Shown here one piece after another: positions 50,901-63,299 of a stretch of 64,000 bases of DNA; the stretch's first letter is position 1; each line of letters begins with the position of its first letter. Source of the DNA: Paramecium tetraurelia (taxonomy: Eukaryota > Ciliophora > Oligohymenophorea > Peniculida > Parameciidae); contig NW_001799200.1 of NCBI RefSeq assembly GCF_000165425.1, positions 186,178 to 250,177 of the forward strand. Reading direction: 5' to 3'. The position numbers and the translations under genes were made by a program. The notes below the pieces were generated by a model. The model made no database searches and was not told where the DNA came from. It was given only the letters and a program-made list of their open reading frames with translations.

Positions 50901-53733
50901 GTATTTTTTAATATATAATTAGATACTCTCATTAAATTACATAATTAAGGAAAAAGAAACTAATAATACAGAATCTCAATCCTAATAAGAATTCCAAATT
51001 AATGTACTTTATTTATACTTATTTTTAGTTGTTAAATTAAAAAATACAGAAAGAGACATAAAGAGCTCTACAATTAGAGAGCTTACTTGAAGGATAGAAA
51101 AATGAGTTTCAAGAAATTCAAAAAGAGTAAATGTCCAGCATAGACTTATTGTAAAAGTAATTAGAAAGTAAGCAGGCTGTAATTCAAGAAACATCGGATC
51201 ATTATAACCAAGTTCATGAACTCTACCTCTCTTTGTAAGCTAGGATGGAACAAAAGGACTTAGTTAATTCAGAATTGAAAAGAGATATACTATAAAATAA
51301 ATCCAAATTAGAGAGTTAGACAAAAGAAATACAACAATTACAATAAAAAGTAATCTCAATAGAGAATGAGAATTTACAAAGCAGAAATACAATGGAAATT
51401 TAATAATAAGGTAAATTGTAAGATATGACATAAAAATTATCAATAAAAATGAGAACAATAGAATAATTGACTGCTGAAAAGATTAATCTGAATGATAAAA
51501 TTAAGGAGATTGAATGTGAATCCAATAAAAATAAATAAACCATATGCCTATTAGAACAATAATAACATGAATCTTAAAATTAAAATAACTTATTATAAGC
51601 TCAAATTTAAAGTTTAAATAATGAGCTAAATCAGAAGGAATAAGAAATTGGGTTTTTATAATAAGAATTAAGTAAATAAAATTAGGTTCTTGATAAGAGC
51701 TCTGAAATTTATAAAAAAGAAACAGATTAGATGGAAATAGATAACAATATTTTAAAAAAATAACTAAGTGATAAATAAAAAGATATTCACAAACTAGAAT
51801 AAAAATTGAATGCAACTTTAAATGATTTACAATTAAAAGAATAATAAATAGATCAATTAAAATTGTAATTAAATCATCTCAATACAAATTTATAACAATA
51901 GTTAGAATTAACGACTAAAGATAACTTATTATTGAAAAAGGAAATATAATAATTGAATCAGCATATTGAATCATAACATGAGGAAATAGATTAGATGAGA
52001 ATAGAATTGGATTAAAAATAAACTCAAGTTGATGAAAATAAATCAGCTGTTAAGAAATTGACTAAATAACTTGAATTAGAAATTAAATAATATTCTCTAC
52101 ATCTAAAAAGAAATGAGGATTAACATAAAAAAGAAGTTTAAGAGTTGGTAGATCAATTAGACATTCATCAAAAGCAATTATAATAAAAGGATTTGATTGT
52201 TGAATCATTAAATAAATAAGTAAATGGATTATAGTGTGCATTTGAAACGAAAGAAGATTTAAATCATTAGACTCAAAAGGATATCTAATAATTAAAGGAT
52301 AAATTAAAATCTGACTAAAATAAATTCACGGTAAATACATATATATATTGATTATTAGAAAATAATTTAAAGTCTTGAAAATGCCAACAATCAATTGAAA
52401 AGTTAATTAGAGGAAAGTAGTCATTAAATTTAAGAAAATGCTCATAAATATTAATCAGTATAGAAGTAAAATGATTTATAGAGCATTTAATTTAATGAAT
52501 AATAAGAAAAATACACTCTCTTAAAAGAATAATTTACTAGATTAGAATCTTAAATGAAATAAGAATCATAGATAAGAGAATAATATAGTCATATTGCTGA
52601 TAAAGTAACAAAAGAAAATAATGAATTAAAATAGAAGATTGATAAAAAATAATAAGTATAAATTGTTATGTATTAAAGATCATAGTACAATTAGAGTCAG
52701 CACTCTTGTAAAATGAAGAGACATTAAAAAATGTTCATGATCGAGCTAAGGAATTTTGTAAATAATAAGAAAAAGAAATTAATGATATTAAGGATCAATA
52801 CTTAAAGCTCGAGGCTGAACACAATGCAATATTAGTAACTTACTTTATTATATTTAAAGTCTTAAAATCAAGAAAGAGAGGATGAAAATGAATAAATGAA
52901 AGATTAAAAAGATCAAGCATTAAGATAAATGCATACTTTAGAGGATGAGATTGGAAAATTAAAGAAAGAATTATAAGAATAACATGAAAAGTTAACCAAA
53001 TCAAATAATGAGAGATCTATGTTGTACAAATAAATAGAGGAAATGTAAAAGGATATTGCTTAGCTTGGAGGTCATAATAATCCCTCTTAAAAAATAAGAT
53101 ATTTAAATACAATTAAATAAGAAAATTCTTGTTTGAAATAAGAAAAACTATACTTATCCGAATAATTGCAAAAGGAAATAGAAGAAAAAAATAAATTATT
53201 ATAGTAATAATAATAGAATCGAAAAAACACTGACTCAGATAATTAGTCATCTAAATTAGATATGGTATTTATACTGTGTATTTTTATAGTAAAAATTGAT
53301 GGTTGAAAATTAGAGACTTAATAATGAGATGACTAAACTTAATTAAATTTTAAATTTAAGCGGAGTTAAAAACAGATTTTCTACAATAAAAGGTAGTGAC
53401 GGAGACAAGATCATCTAATCTGTATAATTACTTATTTAAGAATTAATTGTAATTCTCATATATAATCTCTAGGATTGCAAATAAGAAATTTAACAGAGGA
53501 ATAAAGATTAGGAAGGGAAAAATCTTAAATATCAAACCATGGAAAAAGATCTACTAGTTATGAAATAAAAGTTCTATGCTATCTAAAAGGATAATCCTTA
53601 AAGCTAAACTAAAGCATAGAGTCCTGCTGTATAACATGATGTGTTAAGAGACAATAATCGAATGAATATGAATTCAGGTAGTGTGTAAAGATAATCAAAA
53701 CCAAAAACTTAATAGACTTTCCAATTTTAGTGA
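47942..53733 (+). CDS. large kinesin with N-terminal motor and long coiled coil
   Basis: ATG 47942 and a first intron at 47998-48025; the motor occupies about residues 10-350. Visible motor motifs are VSIRIKPL, P-loop [26 protein letters not shown], switch [12 protein letters not shown], switch [39 protein letters not shown], and a neck-like end with ARINEDESG. About 1500 residues of Gln/Lys/Glu-rich heptad coiled coil follow, then a Ser/Gln/Pro tail to TGA 53731-53733. Several small introns interrupt the stalk, for example 49150-49175. N-terminal motors with such stalks occur in kinesin-7 (CENP-E) and kinesin-12 (KIF15) groups; the motor looks closer to these than to kinesin-1, but I cannot choose. 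It moves toward microtubule plus ends in those families. Not all stalk introns were resolved. Confidence 0.92.
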
Positions 53734-53780
53734 TTATAAAAATACAAATTCCATTTAATTAATGTATTTGATATTTAAAC

Positions 53781-54670
53781 TCAAAATTTTGGCTTATTTT
53801 ATATAAATTAACCATCTTTAACAACTTCACCATTCAAAAATGCTAATGGTGAATTCTGAAACTTTCCCACATGTCCAGTCAGCCTTTATAAATTACCCTC
53901 TAATTCAAATCTAAAATCTGATCTTTCTAATTGATTATATTTGACTTTGATTTCATTTTTTAAATAGTCTGTTTGTTCAGATTCTTACAGCTTTTATAAA
54001 TCGTAGTTTGGATCTGGATAATTAAGAATTCCTTTTTTGCCTAATAAGAAGATAGTAATTGATATTTACTGAATTAGAAGATATGAGGATATGTATGTTT
54101 TAATGAATCTCCAGAATCAATAAAAGTGAGAATGTTTTTATAACTGCCTAATTATTTAAGTATTAGCAATTGTAAGAATATGGGTGGAAATAAGCTTATC
54201 TAATTAGAAATAAATTTTTCTAAAAATCCAACAGGAGTATTCCATTCATAGCTTATACTTTCATTCTTATTGATATTTAATGCTTCATAATTGTTTAAAT
54301 TTAAAATAAAAAACTAAGTGTCATATCTTTTTTTCATCATCTGAGGTGTAATTATTCTCATGAATGGTTTAATTTGTGAATATAATTATTTATAATCTAA
54401 TTGAATATTAGTTTCTTCAGTTGTTTCTCTAATAGCAGCAATTAATGATGAATCATACCATGAATGAGTTTGATGGCAATAATATTTCAAATGACTTTGT
54501 TAAATTTATTATGAATCTGCCTATGCTAATTTATAATCTGTTTCTTCTAAGACCCCTCCAGGAAAAGCAAATGAACCTCCAAAAGATAGATCATTATTTC
54601 TTTTTAACAGTAGGACATTAAAATCATCCCTTATCAGAATTAATGCAGCGCTCCTTCTACAAATGCTCAT
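53781..54670 (-). CDS. Nudix hydrolase, NUDT19-like
   Basis: ATG 54670, one 29 nt intron at 54041-54069, TGA 53781-53783; exons sum to exactly 287 codons (286 residues). The N-terminus reads RRSAALILIRDDFNVLLLKR with no signal peptide. The Nudix box is split: FPGGVLEETD at about residues 38-47, then roughly 40 intervening residues, then AAIRETTEETNI carrying the RE..EE core. An extended box with an insertion is typical of the NUDT19/RP2 group, which hydrolyses CoA esters, often in peroxisomes. The C-terminus ends KPKF rather than a clear SKL signal. It is convergent with the kinesin gene (47 bp between stops). Confidence 0.85.
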
Positions 54671-54760
54671 TTTTATTCTAAATTATTTTATATTTAATGA
54701 TTAAAGTCTTGGAATCAAATTTTACAATAATTCATAATTATATTGTATTTTATTATCAAT

Positions 54761-55210
54761 TCATCCCATATATAGTTAGATGGCGATGATCTTCCCTGTG
54801 TTGAATTGAACAGCTAATATTTCCAAATCTTGTATCCATGAAACCCTAGTACAGTTTAGATCTAATATGACATTGCTCTCAAACTTTTGTTTCTTATCAG
54901 GAATGTTTAATTATCTGATTAAATTTAGGGAGAATTAATTGTTTAATTTTAGATAAAAAGATGAATCCAATTTTTCAATTATCAGATCATCACCATAATT
55001 ATCTAAAGTAAACATATAGCCATAACTTTTTTATTGCAAACTAAAATATTTAGTATAATTACAATTTATTTCCAGGAGATGTTCCTTTATTTCTCAGATA
55101 ATTCTATCGATCTGTTTCGTAATTTGAATATTAATATGCTGTTGAAAATATATCATCCACTTTTGGATTAGGATCCTATACTGTTGTGAAAATATCATCA
55201 TTAACATTCT
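54761..55210 (-). pseudogene. truncated CPSF1/DDB1-family beta-propeller fragment
   Basis: The minus strand is open from about 55210 to TGA 54761-54763 with one 22 nt intron near 55036-55057. The product has an acidic NDDIFTTVQDPNPKVDD segment, then GYMFTLDNYGDDLIIEKL, and finally VILDLNCTRVSWIQDLEILAVQFNTGKIIAIQLYMG in two pieces (about 54765-54870). The last part resembles a beta-propeller blade of the CPSF1/SF3B3/DDB1 group, as in CPSF160 where LDL...V..L.GG.I..L.L..DG occurs. The family is over 1000 residues, yet only about 140 are here and no start or further blades were found. A broken duplicate is likely. Plus-strand frames over the same DNA were considered less convincing. Confidence 0.4.
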
Positions 55211-55860
55211 ATTATGGGGTTTGATAAATCATTTAGGGTAATAAATTTACATTAGAAGATTACATACTTTAATAAGGCGATTGTGGGTTTTACGAGACTA
55301 TTGTGCATCATATTACTAATTACCTTATTTTATTTATATCTGAGGTTAGAATACTCCCTGAGCAATTACAAATTAGGGAGTTGGATTACTTTAAATTTAT
55401 TAAGGTATTGTCTTCTATTACAAAGTACTTTAATTAGAAATAATACTCGGGTTTCCAAAGTTCCCTTATTGCTAATTGAAAGTTTATATTGTCTTTTATG
55501 GCTTATCCTAAACATACATTTTAAATTTACTATAAGTTAAAGTTAATTATGAGGTTAGACAAGATCTTTTACTAAAGAATTTTAATTTACTAACAAAATC
55601 TAACCATTTCGTTGCCAATATTTGTCGCTAATATTGCCAGGAAGGCCAGAATACTAAAATAATTAATAGAATGTCAAGTTTTCAGGCACCTAAATGGGCT
55701 AACCATTGAAGTAGATATCCATAGTATTAATTAATTATTAATAAAATTCTTTTAAATCCTTAATTCTTATTTGTTGGAGTGTATATAATAATGACTGACT
55801 TTGAGTTTTATATATATTTGATATTAAAAACATAAAATATCAATAAATAATATTCCATTA
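55211..55860. other. intergenic region with short ambiguous frames
   Basis: About 650 bp. A plus-strand frame at 55283-55540 gives a hydrophobic 85-residue product, and other frames on both strands give short protein-like pieces that may belong to the same decayed gene as the fragment to the left. None could be tied to a family. Confidence 0.4.
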
Positions 55861-57006
55861 TCATTGTTTATATCTGCTAATATAATTCGAAATCAATCTT
55901 GAATTTATCATGCTATCTTTTGAAGAAGATCTGTCACGTTATTTAATTTCTTAGTTCATTTGATATAATTGATTTTCCAGATTCTATATAACTATCTTAT
56001 ACTCTGCCACTTATTCTGAGAGCAGTGAAGCTTAAGCTTATATGTCATCTTGATAACTATTAATTATAAATAGTAATAATGTACTTCTAATTCAATTCTT
56101 AAATTTTATTTTATAATAAAAGGTTTTCATTTAGTAATTTTTGAGTTTCTGATTTTTATTTCTCAAGTTCCATTTTTATCAAATGCAACTCTTCTTCCTT
56201 TTATTCAATTTAAGATTCACAGTCTTATGACAATTCATTACTTTAGATAATATACTTTTCTTAAATTTCAGAGAGTTTGATTTGGAAATTAATTTCTTGT
56301 TAAGTCAACTATTCAGATAGATGATTATTTTATAGTTTTATAGTTTACATTTAGGAATGAATTTCTTGTAAGTATTTTTGATTAGTAATATCATCAGTTA
56401 ATTTGGCAATCAAGTCCTGCTATTTAATTGAATATTTATCTTATTTGTCTTTGTATTCAACAAATTAATTATGTAAGGATTGAAACGATTATTACAATTC
56501 ATTATTAGCTATGAGTAATTATTCAACTTAATATTTATATTATTAACACTCTATTTATAACTATTATTTTTCTTTTTAACTTTCAATAAATTTGACTTCC
56601 AATTATTGCAACAAACTGATTTCTTTTTCATTGCTTTTAGCAGATTCAAGTCGGGCAAGCAAATCCTTTTTTTCATTAAGCAATTTCGTTATAGTGCCTT
56701 ATTATTATGTGAGCAAATTCTAGTATTATTCGAATTTCATCTCATAATAGTATTTATCTGCATATGCTTAAGATAATTTTTCAATTTCACTTTCCTCATT
56801 TGTCATAGAATTTCTTAATTCAGTTGATTGATTATCTGGGAACATTTTTTTTTGATTATTAATAGATTAAGTCTTTTCGAAAGTTTGTGCCACATATTAT
56901 ATATCAAGTTGCTAGGATTATTAGAATCTATTACCACTCTTTTACTTGGCTGTTTAGATTAAACTGAGCTTTAATTCACATAGGCACTTGTTTTGTCAGC
57001 TAACAT
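55861..57006 (-). CDS. coiled-coil protein (364 residues)
   Basis: ATG 57006, introns at 56912-56934 (23 nt) and 56057-56084 (28 nt), TGA 55861-55863; exons sum to exactly 365 codons. After a short Ser/Gln-rich head, residues about 60-330 are continuous Gln/Glu/Lys/Leu heptad coiled coil. The tail is Arg/Ser-rich (RDRSSSKDS). No family-specific motif. Long simple coiled coils of this kind are common among ciliate basal-body and cortex proteins, but that is only a suggestion. The divergent MORN gene starts 68 bp away, so the two may share a promoter. Confidence 0.8.
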
Positions 57007-57074
57007 AATCGTTATATTTTATTAAAATAAATTGTTCAAAAATTAAGAAATGTCAAATATAATTATATATTTAA

Positions 57075-58103
57075 ATGGGTTCTCATTGTTCTTTATGTAA
57101 TTGTGATAAGAAATCATATGAAATATAAGTAATATAATTTTTAATTAGGAATGTCTATCAATCCAAACTACTGGTTCTAAAACTGAAAAAACATATATGA
57201 CAAAAAATAAAATGGCAACAGTAATCTAAAAACATTGGAGAGGTTATATTGAAAGGCGTAAAGTTGATTATTAAAAAATACTTTATGCCTTTGAAACTGA
57301 AACAGTTGAAAGCGGAATCTCAATAAATCACGATGATTAAGCTAGAGTTGAAAAACTTACTTATATGTATTGAATTCCAATATTTAGATTTCCTGGAGGA
57401 GCTACTTATACTGGTGAATGGAGAGGAAACTCAAGGGATGGATATGGAATACAAGTTTGGCCGGATGGTGCAAAATATGAAGGTGAATGGAAACATAATA
57501 AAGCACATGGAAGAGGTAAATTTTCACACATTAATGGGGATACTTATGAGGGAGAATGGGAAAATGATATGTCTAATGGATATGGAGTCTATAAACATAT
57601 TGATGGTCCCAAATACGAGGGAGAATGGTTTAATGACAAGTAACAAGGATATGGTATTGAGTTATGGCCTGATGGCTCTATGTACGAAGGATATTATCAG
57701 AATTCTTTAAAGCATGGAAAAGGTAAATATCAATGGAGTAATGGTCAAAAATATGAAGGAGATTGGGTTCAAAATAAAATATCTGGAAGGGGAATTTTAA
57801 TTTGGATGGATGGAAGAAGATATGAGGGAGATTTTTACTTTGGTAATATGAATGGCAGAGGTATATACACCTGGCCAGACGGAAGAAGATATGAAGGATA
57901 ATATCTTAATGATAAAAAGCATGTATCTTTTTCATATGATGTAAAATAAGGGTTATGGCATTTATGATTGGGGAGATGGTAGAAGATATGAAGGAGAGTG
58001 GGAGAATGGTAAGTAGCATGGCAAAGGATGCTTTTATATGAACAAAAAAGGGAAATATGGATTTTGGAGTAAAGGTAAACGGATAGCATGGGATGATTAA
58101 TGA
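57075..58103 (+). CDS. IQ-motif and MORN-repeat protein with lipid-anchor start
   Basis: ATG 57075; introns at 57129-57148 (20 nt), 57367-57387 (21 nt) and 57923-57950 (28 nt); TGA 58101-58103; exons sum to exactly 320 codons (319 residues). The first residues MGSHCSLCNC suit N-myristoylation at Gly2 with palmitoylation of nearby Cys. An IQ motif (ATVIQKHWRGYIERR) follows near residue 45, then about nine MORN repeats (YEGEW...HG.G.....G..) from about residue 95 to 300. MORN proteins bind membranes and shape cortex or cilia structures, and IQ motifs bind calmodulin. The parts point to a calcium-responsive membrane or ciliary scaffold. Frames at 57333-57710 in other phases are artefacts of unspliced reading. 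Confidence 0.92.
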
Positions 58104-58173
58104 TATTTATGCATTACTAACTAAATATATGTTATTTGACTAGTTCTTTATTATTATTATAACATTTAAATTC

Positions 58174-61100
58174 TCATTAACCTACAGACTTTAAGATTTA
58201 TTCTGTTAGACATTTTCCACAAAATGAATCAACTTCTTTTGAATTTAATCTTAATCCTTACAGAATGGAGATTATTAATCTAAATTTCTCTTTTTCCTTA
58301 TCAAGATTCTATTTATTATTTAATTATATCTTACTTAATCTTATTTTTGTAATTATTATTGCAATGTTTTAAGAATAGGCTCAAAGGTTTTTAGCAAAAT
58401 TTCTAAATAGGGCACTAATTCAAGAGGGTTTGATTTAATGATCTTCTAAATAATTCTTAATCTAGGTATTCTGGTTTCTTCGTATTTATCATCAGCTATC
58501 ATATAATTATGATAAATTTTACCAAATTTGTCAAAGACTTCAACTAAAATAGGTTTCAACTCTACATTTTATATGGATAAGAATGATTCTAATAAGTCAA
58601 ATGAAAGAGATCTTAAATCTTTGGCATCATCTCTTTTTTCAACAAAATTACCAAAATTTAATTCTTTTTCTTCATACCTTCTTAAACAAAAAGTTAAATA
58701 TTGAGTCAAATTATTTAATTTAATATGTTGTATATTTTATGTAAGTGCTTTGATAATTCCTGTAAGTATTTGAATATCCTTTTCCTTTTAAAGCATTTCT
58801 AATAATATATGAGCTTTGTTGGTCCATTGATGGGTATACTTCAGACTTTGAATACAAGAATATCTAATAGCTTAAGATGCACTTTAGATACTGTAAAATA
58901 ACAGTTGTTCAAGTTATGTATAATTCTATTTGAAGAAACCACCTAAAATGTCACCACAAATAGTTGAAATAGTCTTATCTTTTCCATCTACTTAATTTAA
59001 CATATATTATGCAATTTCAGTTGGATTATTTATTTATGTTATCTCAGTGAATTCTTTTAAGGCTTGATAAAATTAATATTAATTAGGATTTTAATCAATC
59101 AACTTTTGTATTTATTGAAAGTCAGTAACAGCTGATCCAATCACAAATGCAGCTAAATCTGAATCTTAGTTATCTTTAATTAATTAACATAATATGTCTA
59201 AAGCCTTTTGATCTTTTTGATACTTATGTAAGAATCTTAAAGTTGATAATTTTAATTATCTATTAGTTGTTAATGAAGAATATAAAGAACTAAGGGATCC
59301 AGGTACATTTTTTAATATTGAACAATAAATTTATCCGGCAGGATACAATTCTTCTTTTCCTAATTATTTAGTGATTTCTTATTCAATTAAATTTTTCTGA
59401 TTGACCAAATTAAAGAAGTCTTCAATTTCTGGTTTTATTTTTGTTTGTTACAATCCAATTTTAACAGTCTCTTTTATAAGTGAATCAGGTAATTTAATAT
59501 TAGTAACTTTAATTAAGACCTAAAGGGTTAAAATTTATAAATCATAGTTTTCTGTTGTAATTTACTTGAATCTACTTAAAATATCAGTCGCTAGATTTTG
59601 ATCAATTTTGTTATTCTAAATTAAATTTATTAATGCTAAGTAAGTTTAGGATTTGTCGTTTTTCTAAAGATGATTAGCTATGCTTGAAATCAATATCTTA
59701 GGATCATTGAGGTTCTTGAAGTATTAGACAAGTGTCATAATATTGTTTGTTAGAGCTTCAATTTATAATCTAAGCAAGGAGGTTTGAGCTAATTACTCTA
59801 CTTCTGTTTTTGTATATATGGAAGGGAAGTATTTAAACAAGCTAGTAGCGAGTGAAAATAAACTTTATTTAACCTCTTAATCTAAGGTATCAACCTAAAT
59901 TTTAATAATTAAAGTTTATTTAATTTTTGACAATGAGTCTTAAAATTGTTCTTGATAATTCTATTTAAATACAAAAACTAATATTTCTAAGGTACTATAT
60001 CCTTCTATTTAAATTCTGATATATTTCTAATTGACTGCTTCAATTAGTACTTAAACCATCGACTTCAAAATGGGTACTTAAAATGCAGCTGGTTCTGTAA
60101 TCTTAAGTATACTTTTCATAGTTAAAATGGAGGCAAGCTAATTTAGGATTGAGAAATACTTTTTATTCATTAGAATAATTAACAGAAGAACCATCAATTG
60201 ATTATTTAATGATTTCAACAATTTTTGAGAAACATAATTGTGATTTTTATATTTGAGAGTGGAAATATTGACCAATAGCTAATAATAATTTTGTGGATTC
60301 AGATTTTAAGGATTATTATTCTTAAGCATCCTAAAAGATCAATGATACTTTATCCAACAGTTATTCTACTAATTCAATTAGGGAAATAGATGGTGGAATT
60401 GATCTTTACTTTAATAATGACAATTATTAGAGTTCATCTTCTGGATTCAATTCCTCGTTTGTAACCGCAGATGCCTAAACCAAACTAATCAAAAATTAAA
60501 CAATTGATAATTTTATTTCAGCATTTTTTTCATTTATTCTGTTCATGATAATTTGATTTGGACCAAATAGAGCTGATAATATTACCTTGTATTATTATGG
60601 TTAAATCTTCAATAACTCTTGGAATGTGTATAATGCACATCTTCTGACTCTCCAGGTTGAATCAGAGGCTAATGAATATTTAACCAAATTATACTCTCAT
60701 CAATATAGTAATCATCATCATATGGATTTTCTTCTATTGCTGCCACTCCTAAAGGATCAAAGTCAATCAATGGTGTAATCTAATCTATCAATTTTTGATC
60801 AAATGCACGAGCATAATTATTGGATAATAAATAATTTATTGTGAGTAATTAGATTTCTAATATCTCAGCATATTAATTAATATTATCTAAATCTATTTTT
60901 TGTTGTTCTTTCTATATCTAAAAGAATCTCTCAAATATTTATTCAACTAAAGCTTTTTCAAAATATTTCCCAGAACTTTTAGCCAAATGATTCAAACTTT
61001 AATTTAAGTAAAGTATTTTTGCAAAACTCTATTAATCAAATCTTAATTCTTTAACTAGTGGTAAAATTCCTATATATATTTCAATCTCTTACTGTTTTAG

Positions 61101-61837
61101 ATTAAATCATTTAGGCTTTATTAACTAAGGGATACTCCCAAGTAGCCTAGACATACACATGAATTTTTTCGAATTGATAATTCATTTGAATTTGTTATAT
61201 TATCTAATAACAAATCACTAAAGTCTTTCTGATATAGTTTAGGCCATCTTGACATTATAGAACTTAAAATCTTTAGAAGTTCAGCCTATATTTCTACATT
61301 CTACTAAATCTCTTGGTGAACTATTTAATTGGAAACTTATAATTTCTTAACAGTTTCCTTTGATTCTCTTAATTCTATTATTCTTATGATCATATTTACT
61401 TTTGACAATCCCTTCTTAAACCTCAAATAAACTCTAGACTTGAATTGGAATCTTTTCCACAATTTCTTAAAGACAAATATGATAATTCTCTCTTGTATCA
61501 TTCATACCTTGAGTTGAAGACTTCAATAATTCCTATGCTATATATTGCACCTCTTAAGATCTCATCAATGGAGATAACCTTTAAAATTATCTAATTGCAT
61601 TTCCTTATATAATATATTGAGTACTATACCTTATATTTCTCTATATTGAGATGATAAATGCTAATAAAATACATTGTAGCATTCATTAATAATATTTTAA
61701 TTCTTTTCATTCTATTCCTGTTTCCCATAAAAAATTGTCAATTCATTTGTGAGTTCCTCTGCTCTCATATATTGTATATCAGGGTCAGGATTTTTTAATG
61801 CTTCATTAATAAGACTCTCAATCTTCTTTTAATCCAT
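58174..61837 (-). CDS. CAND1: CAND1 (TIP120) cullin-regulator homologue
   Basis: ATG 61837, TGA 58174-58176, several 22-30 nt introns (first 61604-61629). The N-terminus (LINEALKNPDPDIQYMRAEELTNEL) and following helices fit the CAND1 HEAT-repeat start. In the middle, near 60650, the acidic YDDDYYIDE is followed after a 26 nt intron by STWRVRRCA, matching the conserved D...SW(K/R)VRR.A block of CAND1. The C-terminal part, about 58200-58680, has the TIP120 pattern (RDLRSLSFDLLESFL, VFDKFGKIYHNYMI, LRIIQKIIKSNP). CAND1 binds cullin-RING ligases lacking NEDD8 and exchanges their substrate receptors. Estimated length about 1150 residues versus 1230 in human. Middle exons were not all resolved, but no break was noticed where checked. 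Confidence 0.88.
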
Positions 61838-62191
61838 AAAATTATTTCTAAATTAATTTTAAGAGTGTCATAGTCAAGAATCTAAATCAATAGTCAGATT
61901 GTAATAGGCAATTAAAAAAAATAATACTACCATTATTGGCTTAATTCATAAATATATGATATGATGTTATTAAGCTATATATATATATCTACATATTTAT
62001 GATACAATTAACTAAATTTAAATACATTACATATTAAATCGTGAAATTAAATTAATGATTGATGACTAAAATGAAAATCAACTTAAACCTTAAATAGATT
62101 TTATTAGTTTTGTCTTTTATATCTAATGAAAAATCAGTTATATCATTGAATTTTTCTTATTATTTATTAAAATAAAACATATTTGATTTAA
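61838..62191. other. promoter-containing gap between divergent genes
   Basis: About 350 bp between the CAND1 start and the SPRY-like gene start. AT-rich, with an AT run near 61975-61991. No coding pattern. Confidence 0.5.
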
Positions 62192-63135
62192 ATGTTTGCA
62201 AATAAGGAAACCTTTGAAGTTTATGAACAAGTTAAAGAAATTCGAAAAATTTACTCACAATTTAAGTAAAGCATTGTTGTTTAGCTTGAAAAACTAGAAG
62301 TCTAGATTGAAAAAATGATTTATGAGTTTTCTCAAAGTAATTCTTCTATTGATCAAATTTATGATAACAAAATTGAAAATGAAAACACCTTACTAAATGA
62401 GGATGAAATGCAATAACTGATTTCAAATTGGAATAAAGTATGTAATCAGAAAAATGTTGAATAGTGCCCTAAATTTAATCATCAATTAGTAAGAAGAGTT
62501 CAGAAGACATTTAATCTATGGGATAAATAAATTTAAGAACTATTATAATTTAATCTCGAAATTATTCCAAGACATTCCAGTTTATAATATTATTTTGGTA
62601 CTAACTCAAAATATCAAAGTATTAAAATTAATGAAAAATCTATAATTGAATAAACTCAAACTTAAAACCATTATTGTTTTGCTATTATTGAATAAAGATT
62701 GAATTAAAATGAAACTAGTTCTATTTAATTCAAATTTCCAAAATTTATTGGAGACATTGGAGTTGGAATCTGTGATTAAAAAATCCTCAAATCTAAAGAT
62801 TATAGGCCTCCTTTGAACGTTGTGAATAATGGATGTTTTGTTTGCTTTTAAGATTCATGTAAAATGATACATAATCATAGACACTATAAATACTGAATAA
62901 GAAGAATTAAACTGGAAAACTAAAGGATTTCAATTTGGCGAAAAAGATGTTATCGAAGTTACTTATGAACCAGCTCTTAAAAGGGTCAGTTGGAAAAAAG
63001 TTTAAGTATTTATTTCATATATCTTAGAAACCTCTAGAAGGATATTCAATAATCTTAAAAAATGATAATAGAGAATTACATTTTTGCTGTATTGTTAAAA
63101 CATAAGGAGCAAAAGTCGAAATAATAACAGAATGA
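62192..63135 (+). CDS. SPRY-like domain protein (299 residues)
   Basis: ATG 62192, introns at 62859-62880 and 63006-63027 (both 22 nt), TGA 63133-63135; exons sum to exactly 300 codons. The N-terminal 130 residues are helical and Gln/Glu-rich. The C-terminal half looks like a SPRY/B30.2 sandwich: FIGDIGVGICDQKI, then NNGCFVCFQD, then a second half with KGFQFGEKDVIEVTYEP followed by VSWKK and a final LHFCCIVK strand. SPRY domains bind proteins; no enzymatic motif is seen. The similarity is by eye, moderate strength. Confidence 0.68.
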
Positions 63136-63299
63136 AAATTCAGAGCCATTTTTGTAAACATTAATTTACTCAACAATCATTTTATTAAATATCGTATATC
63201 TCTAATCAATTGATAATTATAATATGTATTTTTTGTAAATAATTTTGGAATAATATTGAAGAGTTAAATAAAAATAAAATTTATTTAGAATTAATAATA

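Noticed and set aside
50530-51815. Hydrophobic minus-strand frames that look like membrane proteins
   Set aside because: They are the antisense of the kinesin coiled coil; reversed Lys/Gln/Glu codons in AT-rich DNA give Phe/Leu/Ile-rich translations.
55283-55540. Plus-strand 85-residue hydrophobic ORF
   Set aside because: Begins inside a region with equally plausible antisense pieces, has no family pattern, and its length is not remarkable with TGA as the only stop.
57333-57710. Alternative plus-strand frame over the MORN gene
   Set aside because: It reads the unspliced intron at 57367-57387 and a wrong phase of the repeats; the spliced frame gives clean MORN repeats.
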